DNA of 64,000 bases from Rhizobium leguminosarum. GTDB taxonomy: Bacteria; Pseudomonadota; Alphaproteobacteria; Rhizobiales; Rhizobiaceae. The notes under the pieces were generated by a model that was given only the letters and a program-made list of their open reading frames with translations, searched no databases and was not told the DNA's origin. The DNA lies in assembly GCF_002953715.1 (NCBI RefSeq), contig NZ_CP025012.1, positions 3,224,001 to 3,288,000 on the forward strand, written 5' to 3'. Position numbers and translations under genes: made by a program. This document shows, one piece after another, positions 63,972 through 64,000 of this stretch. How positions within the stretch are numbered: the first letter of the stretch is position 1; every line of letters starts with the position of its first letter.

Positions 63972-64000
63972 ACCAAACTTCGGAGAATAAGACCCTCGCG

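Noticed and set aside
44211..64000. Search for an integrase, IS transposase or CRISPR array in the accessory part
   Set aside because: No tyrosine or serine recombinase motifs, no DDE transposase and no regularly spaced repeats were found.

Overview
The window looks like chromosomal DNA of Rhizobium, most likely the R. leguminosarum / R. etli group. The evidence is high GC content, TTG and GTG starts, RIME-like intergenic palindromes, a ChvE-GguAB-GbpR cluster and an L-arabinonate dehydratase whose sequence and 579-residue length match, from memory, the characterised R. leguminosarum enzyme. All identifications come from reading motifs; no search was run.

Positions 1-44.3 kb are dense, ordinary core and catabolic sequence. 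In order: a PspA-like/YqiJ/flotillin membrane-domain cluster (1-2.6 kb); a tightly overlapping minus-strand uricolytic operon (puuE, uraD, a HepT-like gene, allA, hiuH, metallophosphoesterase) that takes allantoin towards ureidoglycolate and glyoxylate (2.7-6.1 kb); a DUF1045 gene; the two halves of MnmC as separate divergent genes whose start codons overlap; a ParDE pair; and a five-PAS hybrid histidine kinase (9.6-12.9 kb). A LacI-controlled DapA-like/MFS catabolic unit follows (13.8-17.5 kb), then an AlkC-like repair protein, a DEAD-box helicase, a DMT exporter, the conserved ATP-grasp/alpha-E/transglutaminase trio (22.1-25.3 kb) and an HD-GYP response regulator. The pentose block (26.8-36.4 kb) holds L-arabinonate dehydratase, 2-oxoglutarate semialdehyde dehydrogenase and AraD1/GguC with the GguAB transporter, ChvE binding protein and GbpR regulator: uptake of L-arabinose/galactose-type sugars and non-phosphorylative breakdown to 2-oxoglutarate. 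An inositol 2-dehydrogenase and a ROK-regulated xylFHG-type ABC transporter complete this part.

An intact tRNA-Arg(CCG) at 44211-44287 marks a sharp change. From there to the end the sequence is accessory in character: longer gaps, few recognisable families, degenerate genes and duplicated fragments. No integrase or second tRNA end was seen. This part contains a PIN-like protein with a damaged active site, two decayed copies of a HEPN/AbiU2-like gene, a two-gene SMC/Rad50-like ATPase plus Cap4-type (DUF4297) nuclease pair that resembles Lamassu, and a compact three-gene module of unknown function whose last protein has an R-x4-H (HEPN-type) motif. From 52.6 to 61.2 kb there are four class III nucleotide cyclases with different C-terminal modules (TolB-like/TPR twice, a membrane-anchored C-type-lectin-like domain, and FP-x-G-x-F repeats), interleaved with one intact and one broken response regulator. 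The window ends in small hypothetical genes.

Best candidates for something undescribed are the three-gene module at 50596-52290, the lectin-fused cyclase and its cyclase neighbourhood, and the perfect hairpin that would hide the ribosome binding site of the first gene after the tRNA.
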